The notes beneath the pieces were generated by a model. It saw only the letters and a list, made by a program, of their open reading frames with translations, had not been told where the DNA came from and searched no databases. The position numbers were made by a program, and so were the translations under genes. A DNA stretch of 64,000 nt from Lithospermum erythrorhizon. Its lineage: Eukaryota; Streptophyta; Magnoliopsida; Boraginales; Boraginaceae. The DNA lies in contig JADFUC010000488.1 in assembly GCA_019722365.1 (NCBI GenBank), forward strand, positions 44,512 to 108,511, read 5' to 3'. Below are positions 1 through 11,180 of the stretch, piece by piece. The stretch's first letter is position 1; every line of letters begins with the position of its first letter.

Positions 1-471
1 GGTATAAAATTATTAATACTAACTTCCTAACCGATATTACGACGGAAGATAGAATCACAACCAGCAAATTTCTTGAATTTTTTATCTAGCATTTAAATAG
101 AAAATGAAGAAAACAGATTAATTTCAAATGAAGTTGAAGATTCTGTTTATAAATCACTCAAACTCACATTCAATTGTTCTATGAATTGAGTGATCATTCT
201 TCTTCAACTTGACCTTCATGCATATAAACTTTCATTTTTAAGCCATAGTTGATACATACTAAGAACCTTGTGATAATTACGACCTTATGATTAGGAATAC
301 AAGAAAAATAATGGAGGGCTCTCCTTTACAATTAATTAAGAACCTTGTGATTAGGCAGGGATTAAAAATACAATAAAAATTTGGCGTTGTTGATTTTTGC
401 AATGATTATAGTATAAGAATTGTTTCGACATATTTTGAACAATCGATCACTATATACTTGATTATGAGATA
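1..471. other. AT-rich flank, nothing recognised
   Basis: Very AT-rich sequence with no convincing reading frame, tRNA or repeat end. The phrase aagaaccttgtgat occurs twice (near 260 and 340), a small direct duplication. Confidence 0.5.
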
Positions 472-790
472 CTTCCTCCATTCCTTAAACATTGTCACAT
501 TTTAATTTTAATGAGTTAACTTTTTTTAATTTTGAATTCAAATAATTTTTAATGTGTTATATATTTGTTTTAAAAAATATATCAATATATAGTATTTTTA
601 GCATAATTTACTATTAAATTGATAGTTTTGATTCAAATAAAAGTTTTAGATAATGAATCAAGATCAAAAAATTTGTTACTATTTTAACATGAAAAAGACA
701 AATATAACAATCTTTTAGAGATTGAGATAGTACATGTGTAAGAATAGTTATTTTTTATTTTTTAAGATACATTACTTAAACACGAAGGAG
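472..790. mobile_element. Stowaway-like MITE
   Basis: The left end reads cttcctccattcc and the right end, on the opposite strand, reads ctccttcgtg. Both resemble the CTCCCTCCGT terminal inverted repeat of plant Stowaway (Tc1/mariner-type) MITEs. The unit is about 320 bp, AT-rich and without a reading frame. It is flanked on both sides by TA (470-471 and 791-792), the expected target duplication. The ends are imperfect, so the call rests on end sequence, TA flanks and size together. Confidence 0.6.
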
Positions 791-792
791 TA

Positions 793-1730
793 CGTATTAG
801 AAACCATTTGATCGATTTCATTATAATGGCTATTATAATTTTGATGTGGGAACGGAGCAATAATATGTTTTATTATCATAAGTGAAAGGATATTGAACAC
901 ATATCATATCTACACTATAGAAATATGAGAAATCTATTTGTTAAGAGTTTATAAAGTCCATAGTAAAACTGTGAAGTCCTGATAGAATTTGCTTTACGAT
1001 TAAAGATTGAACTTAGAAAGCTTCATATTCTAACTAATATAAAAATATCTTGTGTCATTTATATTTTTGTCTTTTTATTACTACTTTCTTTTACATTAGT
1101 TAAGTTAGCCTCGATCGCTCCTTTACGTGATATTACTGAGCCAACAAGAGCACATATCTAAACATTTCAAAAAAAAAAAATTACATTTAAAGACGTATAC
1201 ATAACAAATTAAAGCACTTTTATTACCATGTGCAAAATACGGTAGAAAAAATCCAATTACCAGTAAAATTCGCCCGACCAACTTACATAACTATGAAATT
1301 GAAGATATGATATAAGTACCAAGGTTTAATATTATAATTAAAAATATAAACCGAGTGCATTGTATAATATTATCCGAAAAGAATACTGTTAATAGTTGGT
1401 TTGATGATCACTAGTTTTTCTCTTCTTTTCGTTATTGTCATTTAAATTTTAACTAACAAATGAAAGGATAGTATATGTAATTTCTAAGTTAGTGATATTA
1501 ATATTAATTTATGGTTACAAATTTGAAATTTTATTAATGGCCTCTTCCCTTTTCATTTATTTTAATTGATTTGGTTATTCGAGTATGACAAATATTCAGT
1601 GGAAGTTATAAAGTGTACTACGCGTGGTGTGGATGCAAATGAGTAGGTAAGGATGTCGTAGCGGGTGGGGTTTTTTCGAGTTTTGTTTCTGTTTATTTTT
1701 TTCAATTATCATTTTTTTAATTATCAACTA
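793..1730. other. AT-rich intergenic sequence, nothing recognised
   Basis: No reading frame of note, no splice-site-bounded coding stretch and no terminal repeat could be supported here. A poly-A run lies near 1170. Confidence 0.5.
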
Positions 1731-2005
1731 CAATAGAAACTCAATAAATTAATACTCAATTATTTAATAAACTCTTTAAGATAATATTTTTGCCCGTCTT
1801 ATTGGGTGATATGGTCTTAAATTAATACTTCGTAATTCGTGCTTTTTGTTCGTTTTCGTTATTTACACAGTCGTATCACCATTGTGTTTTTTTCCTCAGC
1901 TACGATGAAAACTTCGATATATTAGTATTCGTGGCATTGAGTTAAAATTGGAGTGGCATTGAGTTAAAATTGGATATGGGTATATTTTACAAAGTTAGTT
2001 CGGCC
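1731..2005. repeat. Dispersed AT-rich repeat left of element A
   Basis: The stretch has the style of a common plant dispersed repeat (agaaactcaataaattaata, then gatatattagtattcg). A 21-bp unit, ggcattgagttaaaattgga, occurs twice in tandem near 1934-1975. Related sequence reappears right of element A at about 9595-9720 and again at 9750-9835. It therefore lies outside both LTRs and probably belongs to the target into which A inserted. Confidence 0.5.
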
Positions 2006-2990
2006 TGTGAAAATATGAGATATTTGAAATAGTGTCCGTTGAACAATTTGATTGTACAACCGATTAACTCATTTAAGTTTAAGTTCATATATACGTTCGA
2101 TTAAATTGTAATGTTCGTATTAGGATACTCGATATGACATTAGGGGTTATGATGGCTTAATAGAGTGCACTCGTAACTTGATATACTAACCATATAATGT
2201 TCGGATACTTATTAGTATATGACTTTTGTCAATCGAGCCTAAATCGCTAGCGCGCCTAGCGAATTCTATTGATAATTTAATTATAAACTTTCGAGGTTTA
2301 AAAATGGAACTATGTAAGCACGTTGGGTGAATTTCAAATTGTTGGAAATCGTCACTCTTACATTAGGATAGTTTAGGGGATAGGATTTTCGGAATCTTCT
2401 TTTTGTAGAATAATTACAGAATATTATCCCAGACAACTTAACGTCTTTATTTTAGGGATAAGAAGTGAAATGATTCTAAACTTTAATCCCGTATGGATTT
2501 AGAGCTAAAAGCGGGTTAAGGAGGTGGTAGAGTTTTTGCTGCTCTCGTAAAGCGCAAAAGGTGGGATTTTGATGCGTATATAAAAGTCACTTTTGGAGAA
2601 TAAAACTTCTTTCATTCACTTTTTGATATTGGCTATTGTGAAAGGCAAAAACTCTCTCATGCTTCTTTGTTTTGGTCGACTAGTAGATTGGAGAAAACCG
2701 CTGGGTTTTTTCAACACGGCCTCTTTCGTAGTTGATATTTTAAAGGAGTTAGTAAAACTCACCAGAGACGGAATTACGACTTGTTGGTATGGACAATCTT
2801 AGAGGCATTTGTTCTACTTTGGATGCTCGTGGGGTCTTCGGTATAATATTCGCGATAGTTGTTTTGATTATTCGAAGAGCGGTACATATTTTTGTCTCTT
2901 TAATTATTTATTTATATAAGCGGTAGTGATCGTGAAGTTACCATTATCCATTAGTATTATTAGAATATTATTTATAAGTAAAAAAACATC
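2006..2990 (+). repeat. 5' LTR of element A
   Basis: It aligns with 8890-9552, sharing for example gacattaggggtt, aatttaattataaactttcg, attttagggataagaagtga and ggaggtggtag. A TATA box (gtatataaaag, near 2576) marks the likely core promoter and is matched by ctatataaat in the 3' copy. The right boundary is uncertain. A weak primer-binding-like stretch (tgatgtggcctcggg, about 2994-3008) suggests an end near 2990. Confidence 0.65.
2574..2586 (+). promoter_or_regulatory. LTR TATA box, element A
   Basis: gcgtatataaaag lies about 570 bp into the 5' LTR and is conserved in position and context in the 3' LTR (gctatataaatat near 9462). It is the probable transcription start region of the element. 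Confidence 0.55.
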
Positions 2991-4537
2991 AGCTTGATGT
3001 GGCCTCGGGCAGGATACTAGATTGTATTTATGTAGTAATATGATTAATGAATTCCGTAAGTTCGAATATATGCTATATTTTGCTACATTGTCTTTTAACT
3101 TAAGTTTATGTATGAACATGGAAATTAAATATGAGTTAATAGTTAGTCGGTTCGAAATTAATATATTGTAATACTAGAATAATTTTTTGATTAATTGTTG
3201 TATGTGAAAATTATTCAATTGAAGGTCGAAAATGTAGATTAGTCGCGCTGACCGGGAGGCGGGGCGGGTGGCGTCAGCGCGTCCGCTGCGAGGTAGCGAT
3301 AATCCTAGGGTTTCGAACCCTAGTGTTCGAGCATAATCGGGCCCGTCTTTTGGTTTGGCCCGTTTATCGTTTGGTTGGACTTTTGGCTCGTTAAGATGTT
3401 TTGACATCGATTAAATTGATTTAAAATTAATTTAAATACAGGATTAATTTGTTCAATTTAATTTATTACAATTAAATATTTCTAATTAAATTAAAGATTA
3501 GTTTTAATTTGTTAAAATAGAAATAATTAATTAGATTAGGAATAAGTAATTTCAAAAAATATTTAATTTAGATAAGTATAAAATTATTTGCTAATATAAT
3601 GACATAAAATTCGGAGTTGAATTTTAATAAGAAATCGTTTATATTAATAGTATATAATTCGATTGATGGATATATACTTGTTTAATTTACTCAACTATAC
3701 TATCCATGTATAAATATAATTTCGATAATTAATTTGTTCATGTATAATATATGTTTAGATATATTGATGGATGCCAAGAGATTTATGATATGATAAATTT
3801 GTATTTATAAAATACGGCCTATATTGTTTTGCCTAAATGAATGACCTATGACCTATGAATTAATTATTTAATTGTTAATATAATTAAGTAAAAGATGGAA
3901 TTAGAGAGCGGGGCGAGCGGAAAAATAGTTATTAGTTAAGAACTAGTATAAGCTTACGTAAAGTCATACCGTATATCTCAGTGTTATATTTAGTGTTATG
4001 ATTGATGTGATATAATTTTGCCTTGATAGAATATATGTACTTGCGTAATCATAAGTATAGATATAACTAATCGCGCCCATAAGTTAAATGATATTGTCAC
4101 GCGAGCTCAATCAGTGGAGGTCGCAGGCGAGCAGGCGTATTAGTACGATGCGTTACATCTGCGGGATCTTCACCGATGGGAGAGATCGAACGATTCCTAA
4201 GTCAAGACTTAGGCTTCGACCCATCGATTCTGAATTGTCATAAGTGGTGTTTGGTTTCTTAAACGAGAACATGATGTTAGAGGTCGGACCACGGACAAAA
4301 GAGGTCACTAATGAAGTCATGTAGAACTTTTAGCGACGCCAAGGATTATGTCAATCATAATTAGTATATGATCACCTACCCATATGATTGAGAATTGATC
4401 ATATGAAAGTCTTGGTATACTTTGTATTTTTAGTAGGATTGTAAGCACTAGTATTTATGGTCTATTACTTTGTATTAGAACATTCTTATAAATGAAAACT
4501 TAATTATTGTTTGTTTCACTTATTGTTTGTAGTCAAA
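2991..4537 (+). other. Untranslated leader of element A
   Basis: About 1.5 kb without coding sequence lies between the putative LTR end and the gag start. It includes a GC-rich island (about 3240-3400) in otherwise AT-rich sequence. Long leaders with such a patch are plausible for this copia type, but I cannot assign a function to it. Confidence 0.4.
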
Positions 4538-7500
4538 ATGACCTCCAATACTAATAACTCGAAAAATCTCTGATCCGCATTAGAAAATGAAAACTAAATG
4601 ACATTAGTTTCCTAGATTGGGCTAGGAACTTGAGAATAGTTCAATGCGAGAGGGGGCCAGAATCATCTTAGCTTACGAGCATCGGAGGCACTTGAAGAGG
4701 TGATGAGGAAGCTTGGTTTTCTACCATCGACAACGCATAAGGATAGCCCATTCTTGATGTCCGTTGCTTAATGTTGGCAAACATGGGCGAATCTTCATAT
4801 TGATTAGAAAATGTCGATCTTCTGAGCGATATCGTGAATTGGGCTTGTTCGAGAAAGCGTGAGGCAATGAGGATTCACGATCTTGTTTGTGCCTGGGTGA
4901 TTGTAATTTGGGCAATGGACAACTGTGAGTCCCGTGTCATAAAGATGATAGGGTTGGTCGAAAGGCTTGAATCATTTCAATTTCGCTGTCTACAGGGGTA
5001 GCGTGGAACATCGTCCTCAGTCGTTTGCATTTCGTTCATCAACTTTGTGATGAACTTGACATCAATATCGATTTCGTAAGTGGATTCTCAGTTTGCATGG
5101 TAAGATCACGATTCTTAGTAGGAGACATAAGAAGGGTAAAAGCTGCCCGACTCTGTTATGATAGTGCGGAATAAGAGCAGTTTGAAAAGCGATAGTGGAA
5201 GGCTAATACATCAACCGTTTGCAACCTGAAAGTCATCACAGGGATGGATGCTAAGAAAAAGATGATAAATGTCATCATTGTGGGATTATATGGCCTTAGA
5301 GCGGAGCTGTAAGAATTACTTGGCGGGGAAAAAGAAGAATGGAGCCCAGTACCATTCGGAGGCTACGAGGTATTTGCGTTATTACTCTAGAAACTTATTA
5401 CTCGATACTTGGGTGTTAGACTGCGAGATTGGCGTACTCATATTTGTCGAGAAATGTGCAACAACTTTGCGAGAATAAGAGATATAGGCGTAGAAAGGTG
5501 AAGTGGACTTAGGGTTGGCGGCGGATCGATAGTTGATCTGACACAGAATTACTTGAATTAGTGTTACCCACGGGATTGAATCTTGTCTTGAACAATATTT
5601 ATTTTGTACCTGTCTTGAGCAGAAATATTATTTCCATTTCTCGTTTAAATTTGGATGGCTTTTCAATTTCAATAAATGCCGAATGTTGCTTTATTTCTAG
5701 AAATAGAATAATTTATAGTGCTAACTACTGACATGATAGTACATATGTGTTGAACCAAGCTAGAGACACATAACGTAAATATTAAAAAGGAGAAAGCTTG
5801 AATGAGTTGAATCAGCATGCACAGTAGCGGCTGCGAGGCTTTAGTCACGTTAGTGACAAAGCGTGTGAAAAGACAGGCCGGTGGTGATACGAAGTTGGAT
5901 GAATTTGAATCATTCGGCAGCATGGGGTCGTGCTGATGGGAAGATGACGAGTAAGCACTATTTGGAACGATTGAAGGGGAAGTAGACTGTTGGGAATCGT
6001 TCATCTTTACGTGTATGTAGGACGATGAACACGCTTGGAAGAGGAGGTTCTCATGCTTTATAACCTTCGCGATGACGTAGATATGGTTACGTATATCGTT
6101 GACAAACATGAAGCCTTTGAAGTGTTCAAAGAGTTTGGAAAGGAAGTAGAGAACGACTCGACAAAAGAATCAAGGTTCTCACGATCGATAGAGGCGAAGA
6201 ATAATTTGAGCCGTGACTTAGATCTGTCGAGAGACTTCTGATATATCTCGAAACTTCAGCTCCTGCAGCATGCCATAACATAATGGTGTGTGCGAAAGGA
6301 GAAATCGAACCACTTTTAGACATGGTTGTCGATGATGAGTACCTCGACTTTGCAGCCCGATCAGGCATATGCATTGGAGCAATGATGCATACACTAACTA
6401 AAGTTCCAACAAAACCACCGCTCCTTTAACTCCATATGAGTTATGGTTTAACAAACCTCCCCGAATAGCATCATGAGAATTTGGAAGCGGTGAGTCTATG
6501 TTAGAAAGTTAACAAGAAAGCTAAGACCGAGTCGAAATACTAACTTCATTGATACCAGAAAACTTTGGGGTATTAAATCTATCGAGAAAAGTGAGAACAA
6601 AATCTTTGTTCTTTATCTTGGTCTCTTCATGAGAATTAAATGGATAAAAAGACTTCGGGGATGATAATCTTGAACTGTTGACGAGAGGATTCTTTAATGC
6701 ACTCGAATCTCACCGAGGAGACAGATCCTTCTTACATAGAAGAGGTTCTACTCGACCCACGAGAAACCGTGGATGAATCTCTTGAGATTCGACAACACTG
6801 AGAGCAATCCGATGAAGCTAAACCGAGAACCCGATAGATGAATGCGGGGAAGGCTTTCTTAGGTTAGAGTGGCGAGGCACTTGGCTACATATGAAGAAGC
6901 GATATATGAGAAAAGGGCCATTTGAGGAATGGTTTTTAGCCATGAAATCCGAGATCGTCTCGATGTCTTATAGCAGTATGGACATTGATAGAAACACAGC
7001 GTCTGAAGACCCATTGAGTGTAAATGGGTGTTTAAGCACAAGCGATAAAGATGGAAAGCGTCCGTGTTTGTGAGGCTAGACTAGTAGCCAGGGTTTTGGA
7101 AATAGATTGAAGGAATTGATTATGGTGAGAAATACCGCGATCATAAAGTTTAAATCCATTTGGATTCTCTTGGCCATTCTTTGCATATTACGATTACGAA
7201 ATATGGCGGATGGATGTAAAGAAAATGGAATTCTGAATGGGAATCTAGAAGAGGGCGTGTGGCCTGCGGCTAACACGACTACCGGGTTTATGTCGAAAAA
7301 CCTAGAAGATATGCAACCTACACGGATCCATTTATGAGCGAAGCGAGCATCCGGGGAGTTGGAATTTTCTTTTCAATGAAGCAATCAAAGTTTTGAATTC
7401 ACGAGAAGCTTGAAAAGAAAATTCTTGTGTATATAAGAAGGTTAATGGGAGCCATATTGCGTTTGTGGTCCCCATGTTTGAAGCGACATACTAATAGCGA

Positions 7501-8019
7501 AAACAACATACGATGCATTTTGTTGCAAAATTAAAGGCTACACGATACCAATTTCCAAACCGATAAAATGATTACAGATTTCAATGCAGTTTATGTATTT
7601 TAATTTGAGCGATTGGAGGCGGTATCTTGGTGTAGTAGCGAAGCAAGGCTACTTGGTGATTAAAACAATAGAAGGTAAATTACATTGCTTAGCGTCGGGC
7701 GTAAAGGAAGCTTGATGGGATCGAAGTTCGTGAGTGAGTGGTAGGAGGTACCTAGAATTGAGAATCGATATAGCTATTATCACGGCAAACACTAATGCGA
7801 TTGCTCGAAGCTAAGGAACGAGCGCGCATAAATCGGTCCGAAGCATGTACTCGGGAAATATCATCTCGTTCGGGACGTAGTTGAAAGGGGGGATGTGGCG
7901 TGGTAATGTAAAGTGAACACAGACAATAATTTAGCGTACCCACTTAACTAAACCCACAACTTCCAGAATCAAATATGATAAGCCAATGCCTTGATCTTTG
8001 GATTAATGAATGTATGTGA
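4538..8019 (+). pseudogene. Ty1/copia gag-pol polyprotein, degenerate (element A)
   Basis: This is the remains of the polyprotein that packages, cuts, reverse-transcribes and integrates a copia element. The start at 4538 begins MTSNTN and soon gives LNDISFLDWARNLRIV, a typical copia gag opening. A broken CCHC zinc knuckle (KCHHCG) is near 5256. GAG-pre-integrase sequence (YFVPVLSRNIISISRLNLDG) is at about 5600-5670. Integrase pieces are at 6035-6480, including EAFEVFKEFGKEVEN, a broken PQHNGVCERR-like block and LTPYELWFNKPP. RT begins near 6880 with EAMKSEIVSM-like and KWVFKHK stretches and runs past MADGCK (YQMDVK in intact copies). RNase H lies at about 7660-7990, with AIARAKEPRAHNRSKHVL and KYHLVRDVVERGDV readable across shifts. 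Many frame changes and stops make it non-functional. Confidence 0.85.
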
Positions 8020-8889
8020 ATGATGTTAGTTCGGTGGGGAGCCGGTTTTCTTTAAATGTTTCGATTGTCGAGACAATGTATGAATTCCAGGCTTAGAATT
8101 TAATAAGTATATTTACTTGTTTATATATTTGTATATATTTCTATTTTTGAATATACGTGTATCTTAGGTACCAACTGATAGTTTGGTTACAATGACCTAA
8201 AAGTTCTCTACTTGAGGTCTTGGATACATGATCTAAACAAAGAGATCCTCTGTCGAGCCTAGAGAACAATGAGATTGCTAGATCCTGCCGATTGTTTCAT
8301 TAATTGGAATGAGTATAATTTAATCAAACTTGACTAGTGTGTGATTGGTTGTCACGATCGCGTTCTTGGATCGAAATGAGTATAATTTAGTGTGTCGCTA
8401 CGGATATGCATGTCGGAGTAGTTCGAGTATAAAAGCTGGACATGGCCAGCGAAGTGAGAAACTTAGGAGATGACATATCATGTCCAAAGAAGAATTCTCA
8501 TAGAAGTTATGGTTAAAATGACAGTGCGAGACTTGCGTGGCGAGGATGCATTTTACAAGAGTAGTGTATTTTAACCTTGTCAAACGTCTTTACGTAACTT
8601 GAGGAATACAATAAAGAGATGTGTTGGGTATCTTCTGAATGTAAGAATGGAAAGACATTATGCGTTATATGGGATTTGTCTGACGGATATGTCGGTATTT
8701 TTACTGTATGTTGGTGGATTAATGGCGATTGTGATAGCGTCTATTTCTGTGTTGGATATCGCGTTAATTCATGAAGCGAGGGAAAACTACGGTTGCGAGT
8801 TTGATGACAATAATCTTACGTAGCTCGGCCAGTAGGAAAACCGATCTGAAGGAATGGATTGATCTGATGTCGTCGAAGGCGAGTGGGAG
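8020..8889 (+). other. 3' untranslated region of element A
   Basis: About 870 bp between the RNase H end and the 3' LTR. It has no recognisable domain, although a 74-codon open stretch occurs near 8599-8823. Parts resemble 39870-40030 (tacatgatc-aaacaa and cttggatc-aa-ggagtat), the 3' tail of a related copia. This supports its being a conserved non-coding 3' region. Confidence 0.5.
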
Positions 8890-9552
8890 TGTTGGAAATA
8901 TGAGATATTTGAAATAGTGCCCGTTGAGCAATTCGGGTGTCTGACCGATTAACTTTCATTTAAGTTTAAGTTCATATATAAAAGTTAAAATTAATTGTAA
9001 TGTTCGTATTAGGATACCGATATGACATTAGGGGTTGCCGTGTTGGAGCACTAGGGTCCATTTCATAGCATAATATACTAACATATCATGTTAGGAGTTT
9101 AATATTTATTAGTATATTGCTTTTTGTCCGAACTGAAGGTCATGCTTGTCTGATGAAGTCAGTCATAATTTAATTATAAACTTTCGGAGTTTAAAATGGA
9201 ACTATGTAAGAACATTGGACCAAATTTTCAATTGTTGAAAATCATCCCCTACTTCGACTAGGATAGTTTAGGCGATAGGGTTTCGAAAATCTTCGCTTTT
9301 GTGAGAATAATTACAGAATAATTACATCACAGCAAAATAACGATGTTTATTTTAGGGATAAGAAGTGAAGATTAGAAACGCCGAATCACTTAGTTCAGAG
9401 CTAAAAGCAGTGTAGGAGGTGGTAGGTTTGGCAACTCCGTAGGCAAAAGTAGGGATTTTGATGCTATATAAATATCAACTTCTTGGAGAAAACTTGCTCG
9501 TTCACTTTTTTGATATTATTTATTGTGAAGGCAAAAGCTACGCTCTTAGCAT
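8890..9552 (+). repeat. 3' LTR of element A, truncated
   Basis: It starts tgttggaaatatgag directly after a purine-rich tract. It aligns with the 5' LTR through the TATA region and as far as gcaaaagctacgctcttagcatg, then loses similarity. The roughly 430 bp that follow the same point in the 5' LTR are missing. Confidence 0.75.
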
Positions 9553-10139
9553 GCGGGATAATAGTCTTAGAATTAATAGTCGTCGTTTTTTTTTATCTTT
9601 TCATTATTTATCACGCGTAGTCGTATACGATTGTGTTTTTTCTACCAGCCAGTAGAAACCCGATATATTAATACTCGAGGCATTGAGTTAAATTACGTGC
9701 TATTATATTTTATAAAGTTGGATTAAACCCGACCGACTCGGGGATAGGGTGCTAAATTAATAATTAATTGCTCTTTTTAGTTCTCTTTTGGGTATTTACT
9801 AACGTCGTATCACGATTGTGCTTTTTAGTTCACTTTACTATTTTTTTTAATACGAAGGATTTTTTAATAAAGTTTATATAGACAAAGGATTTTTTCGATT
9901 GTGATGATTTCATAATTTTATGCATATGACTTTAGAATTTTTAAAAGTTTATTTATTAGATAATTTGGTTTCTTCATTCTAATCTTTTTGTTACATTTTA
10001 TAATTATAACAAAAATTATATTAATATGAAACCTATCACTATGACCAGCGTCCATACATGCTAGTTAATATAAATGTCTCTTATATAAAATCATAAAATA
10101 TACAAGAATTTGCAATATAAATTAAACTTAGCACCATAT
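9553..10139. repeat. Dispersed repeat right of element A, then AT-rich DNA
   Basis: Two blocks (about 9595-9720 and 9750-9835) resemble 1800-1995 left of element A, sharing cgatatattaatactcg, ggcattgagttaaa and gtcgtatcac-attgtg. From about 9840 to 10139 the sequence is plain AT-rich DNA with nothing recognised. Confidence 0.45.
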
Positions 10140-10600
10140 TGATTGGTTTAACACAGTCGAAATACCGCATCGATGGAATGTCGGATCAGATGTTGTGTGG
10201 GATACATGCGGTGCGGATATGAATCCATGGAGTTAGGTATCCGTCGGGCTTAGAGAAGTGTAGTCGCGGCGACCCTGAAACACTCCCGATGCTTAAGTCA
10301 GTAAAAAATAGTGTTGTATAAAGTACGGGTAAGTATAGTAGTATTATCTCATATGTAGTTGGTGAGGATATCTATATATAGTACAATGAGAAGACAATAC
10401 TAGAGAAGGGAATGAGTACCGCGCGTAATATACTCTGATAGCCGGAAGAATAAGTTGAAGTGGCCCCTCACTTTTGCTTGGATGCAGGCCTAGGTATTCT
10501 GATTATCTTATTTATTATTTAAGGTTCTGGTTGGTATGCTCGTTGCTTTATTATTTAAATGCTCCACTTTACCGCCAGTATCGCTCGAAAGCTTAAGATT
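10140..10600 (-). repeat. Possible 3' LTR of element T
   Basis: On the minus strand it contains actgacttaagcatcgg (about 10288-10304), similar to a motif often seen in the R/U5 part of Tat-type LTRs. A TATA-like tatatatag lies upstream near 10370. A possible LTR end (tgattgg on plus, at 10140) closes it. Neither boundary is firm, and no second copy is present for comparison. Confidence 0.35.
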
Positions 10601-10620
10601 CGGCCTCCGGTATCCACCTG

Positions 10621-10688
10621 AGGAATTTGTTAAGGATTTGGTGGATAGGTACCAAACAATTTGTTAAGGATTTGGCGGATAGGTACCA
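10621..10688. repeat. Tandem duplication of about 34 bp
   Basis: The unit aatttgttaaggatttgg-ggataggtaccaa occurs twice in immediate succession, with one internal difference (t/c). Confidence 0.85.
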
Positions 10689-10799
10689 AGGAATAGAATT
10701 TTCAATCATAAGTGATTGTTTCCACTCTTTGTGGGCCGATCGTGTACTCGGCCGTGCCCGTACATGAGAACTGGCCATGGTGGGCCTCTGTACACTCTT

Positions 10800-10810
10800 C
10801 TATAAAAGGT
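10800..10810 (+). promoter_or_regulatory. TATA box upstream of the plus-strand gene in element T
   Basis: ctataaaaggt is followed by a pyrimidine-rich leader typical of plant 5' UTRs. It faces the antisense coding stretch that begins near 11181, so it may be that gene's own promoter. This is an inference from motif and position only. Confidence 0.45.
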
Positions 10811-11180
10811 ACGATTTTGTACTTTTTCTTTTCACTTTCAATTGTACTTCTTTAAAAATTCTGCCACTAGCATTTGCAAACATTCATCTTCACATGAAAG
10901 CAGTTTCAACTTTTGTTAACTTTCTTTTTATTTCTTCCTCAAATTTCTACAAAACAATCCTTATAAGTTGATTTTGAGTGCACGTCTTCTATATTTGTTT
11001 TCCTCAATTTATTGTCCCAGATTGTCCTTTTCTTGGAGTTATTCGGGCGTAGTCGAAAAATTGTCAACTTTCTCCGCGAATCTTGACTCCTGGAAGGGTT
11101 TTCCTTTTAAAGTTTAGCACTTTTTGCTCCAATTAGTCGTATATTAGTTTTTGTTGACTGCTCACTTTCTTATTGAAGCA

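Larger units (their letters stand above)
2006..9552 (+). mobile_element. Element A: degenerate Ty1/copia LTR retrotransposon
   Basis: Two LTR copies begin with tgt(t)g-aaatatgagatatttg at 2006 and 8890 and stay alignable for several hundred bases. Between them lies, in the copia order, gag with a zinc knuckle, GAG-pre-integrase, integrase, reverse transcriptase and RNase H on the plus strand. The whole polyprotein is broken by many stops and frame changes. A purine-rich tract (aaggcgagtgggag) directly precedes the 3' LTR. The 3' LTR loses similarity to the 5' LTR at about 9552, so it appears truncated. Confidence 0.85.

Noticed and set aside
3310..3345. ggtttcgaaccct, resembling the T-arm of a tRNA
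   Set aside because: No matching anticodon, D-arm or acceptor stem could be placed around it.
5669..6374. Minus-strand open stretches of 146 and 82 codons
   Set aside because: They lie opposite the copia integrase of element A, whose plus-strand motifs are recognisable. They are shadows.
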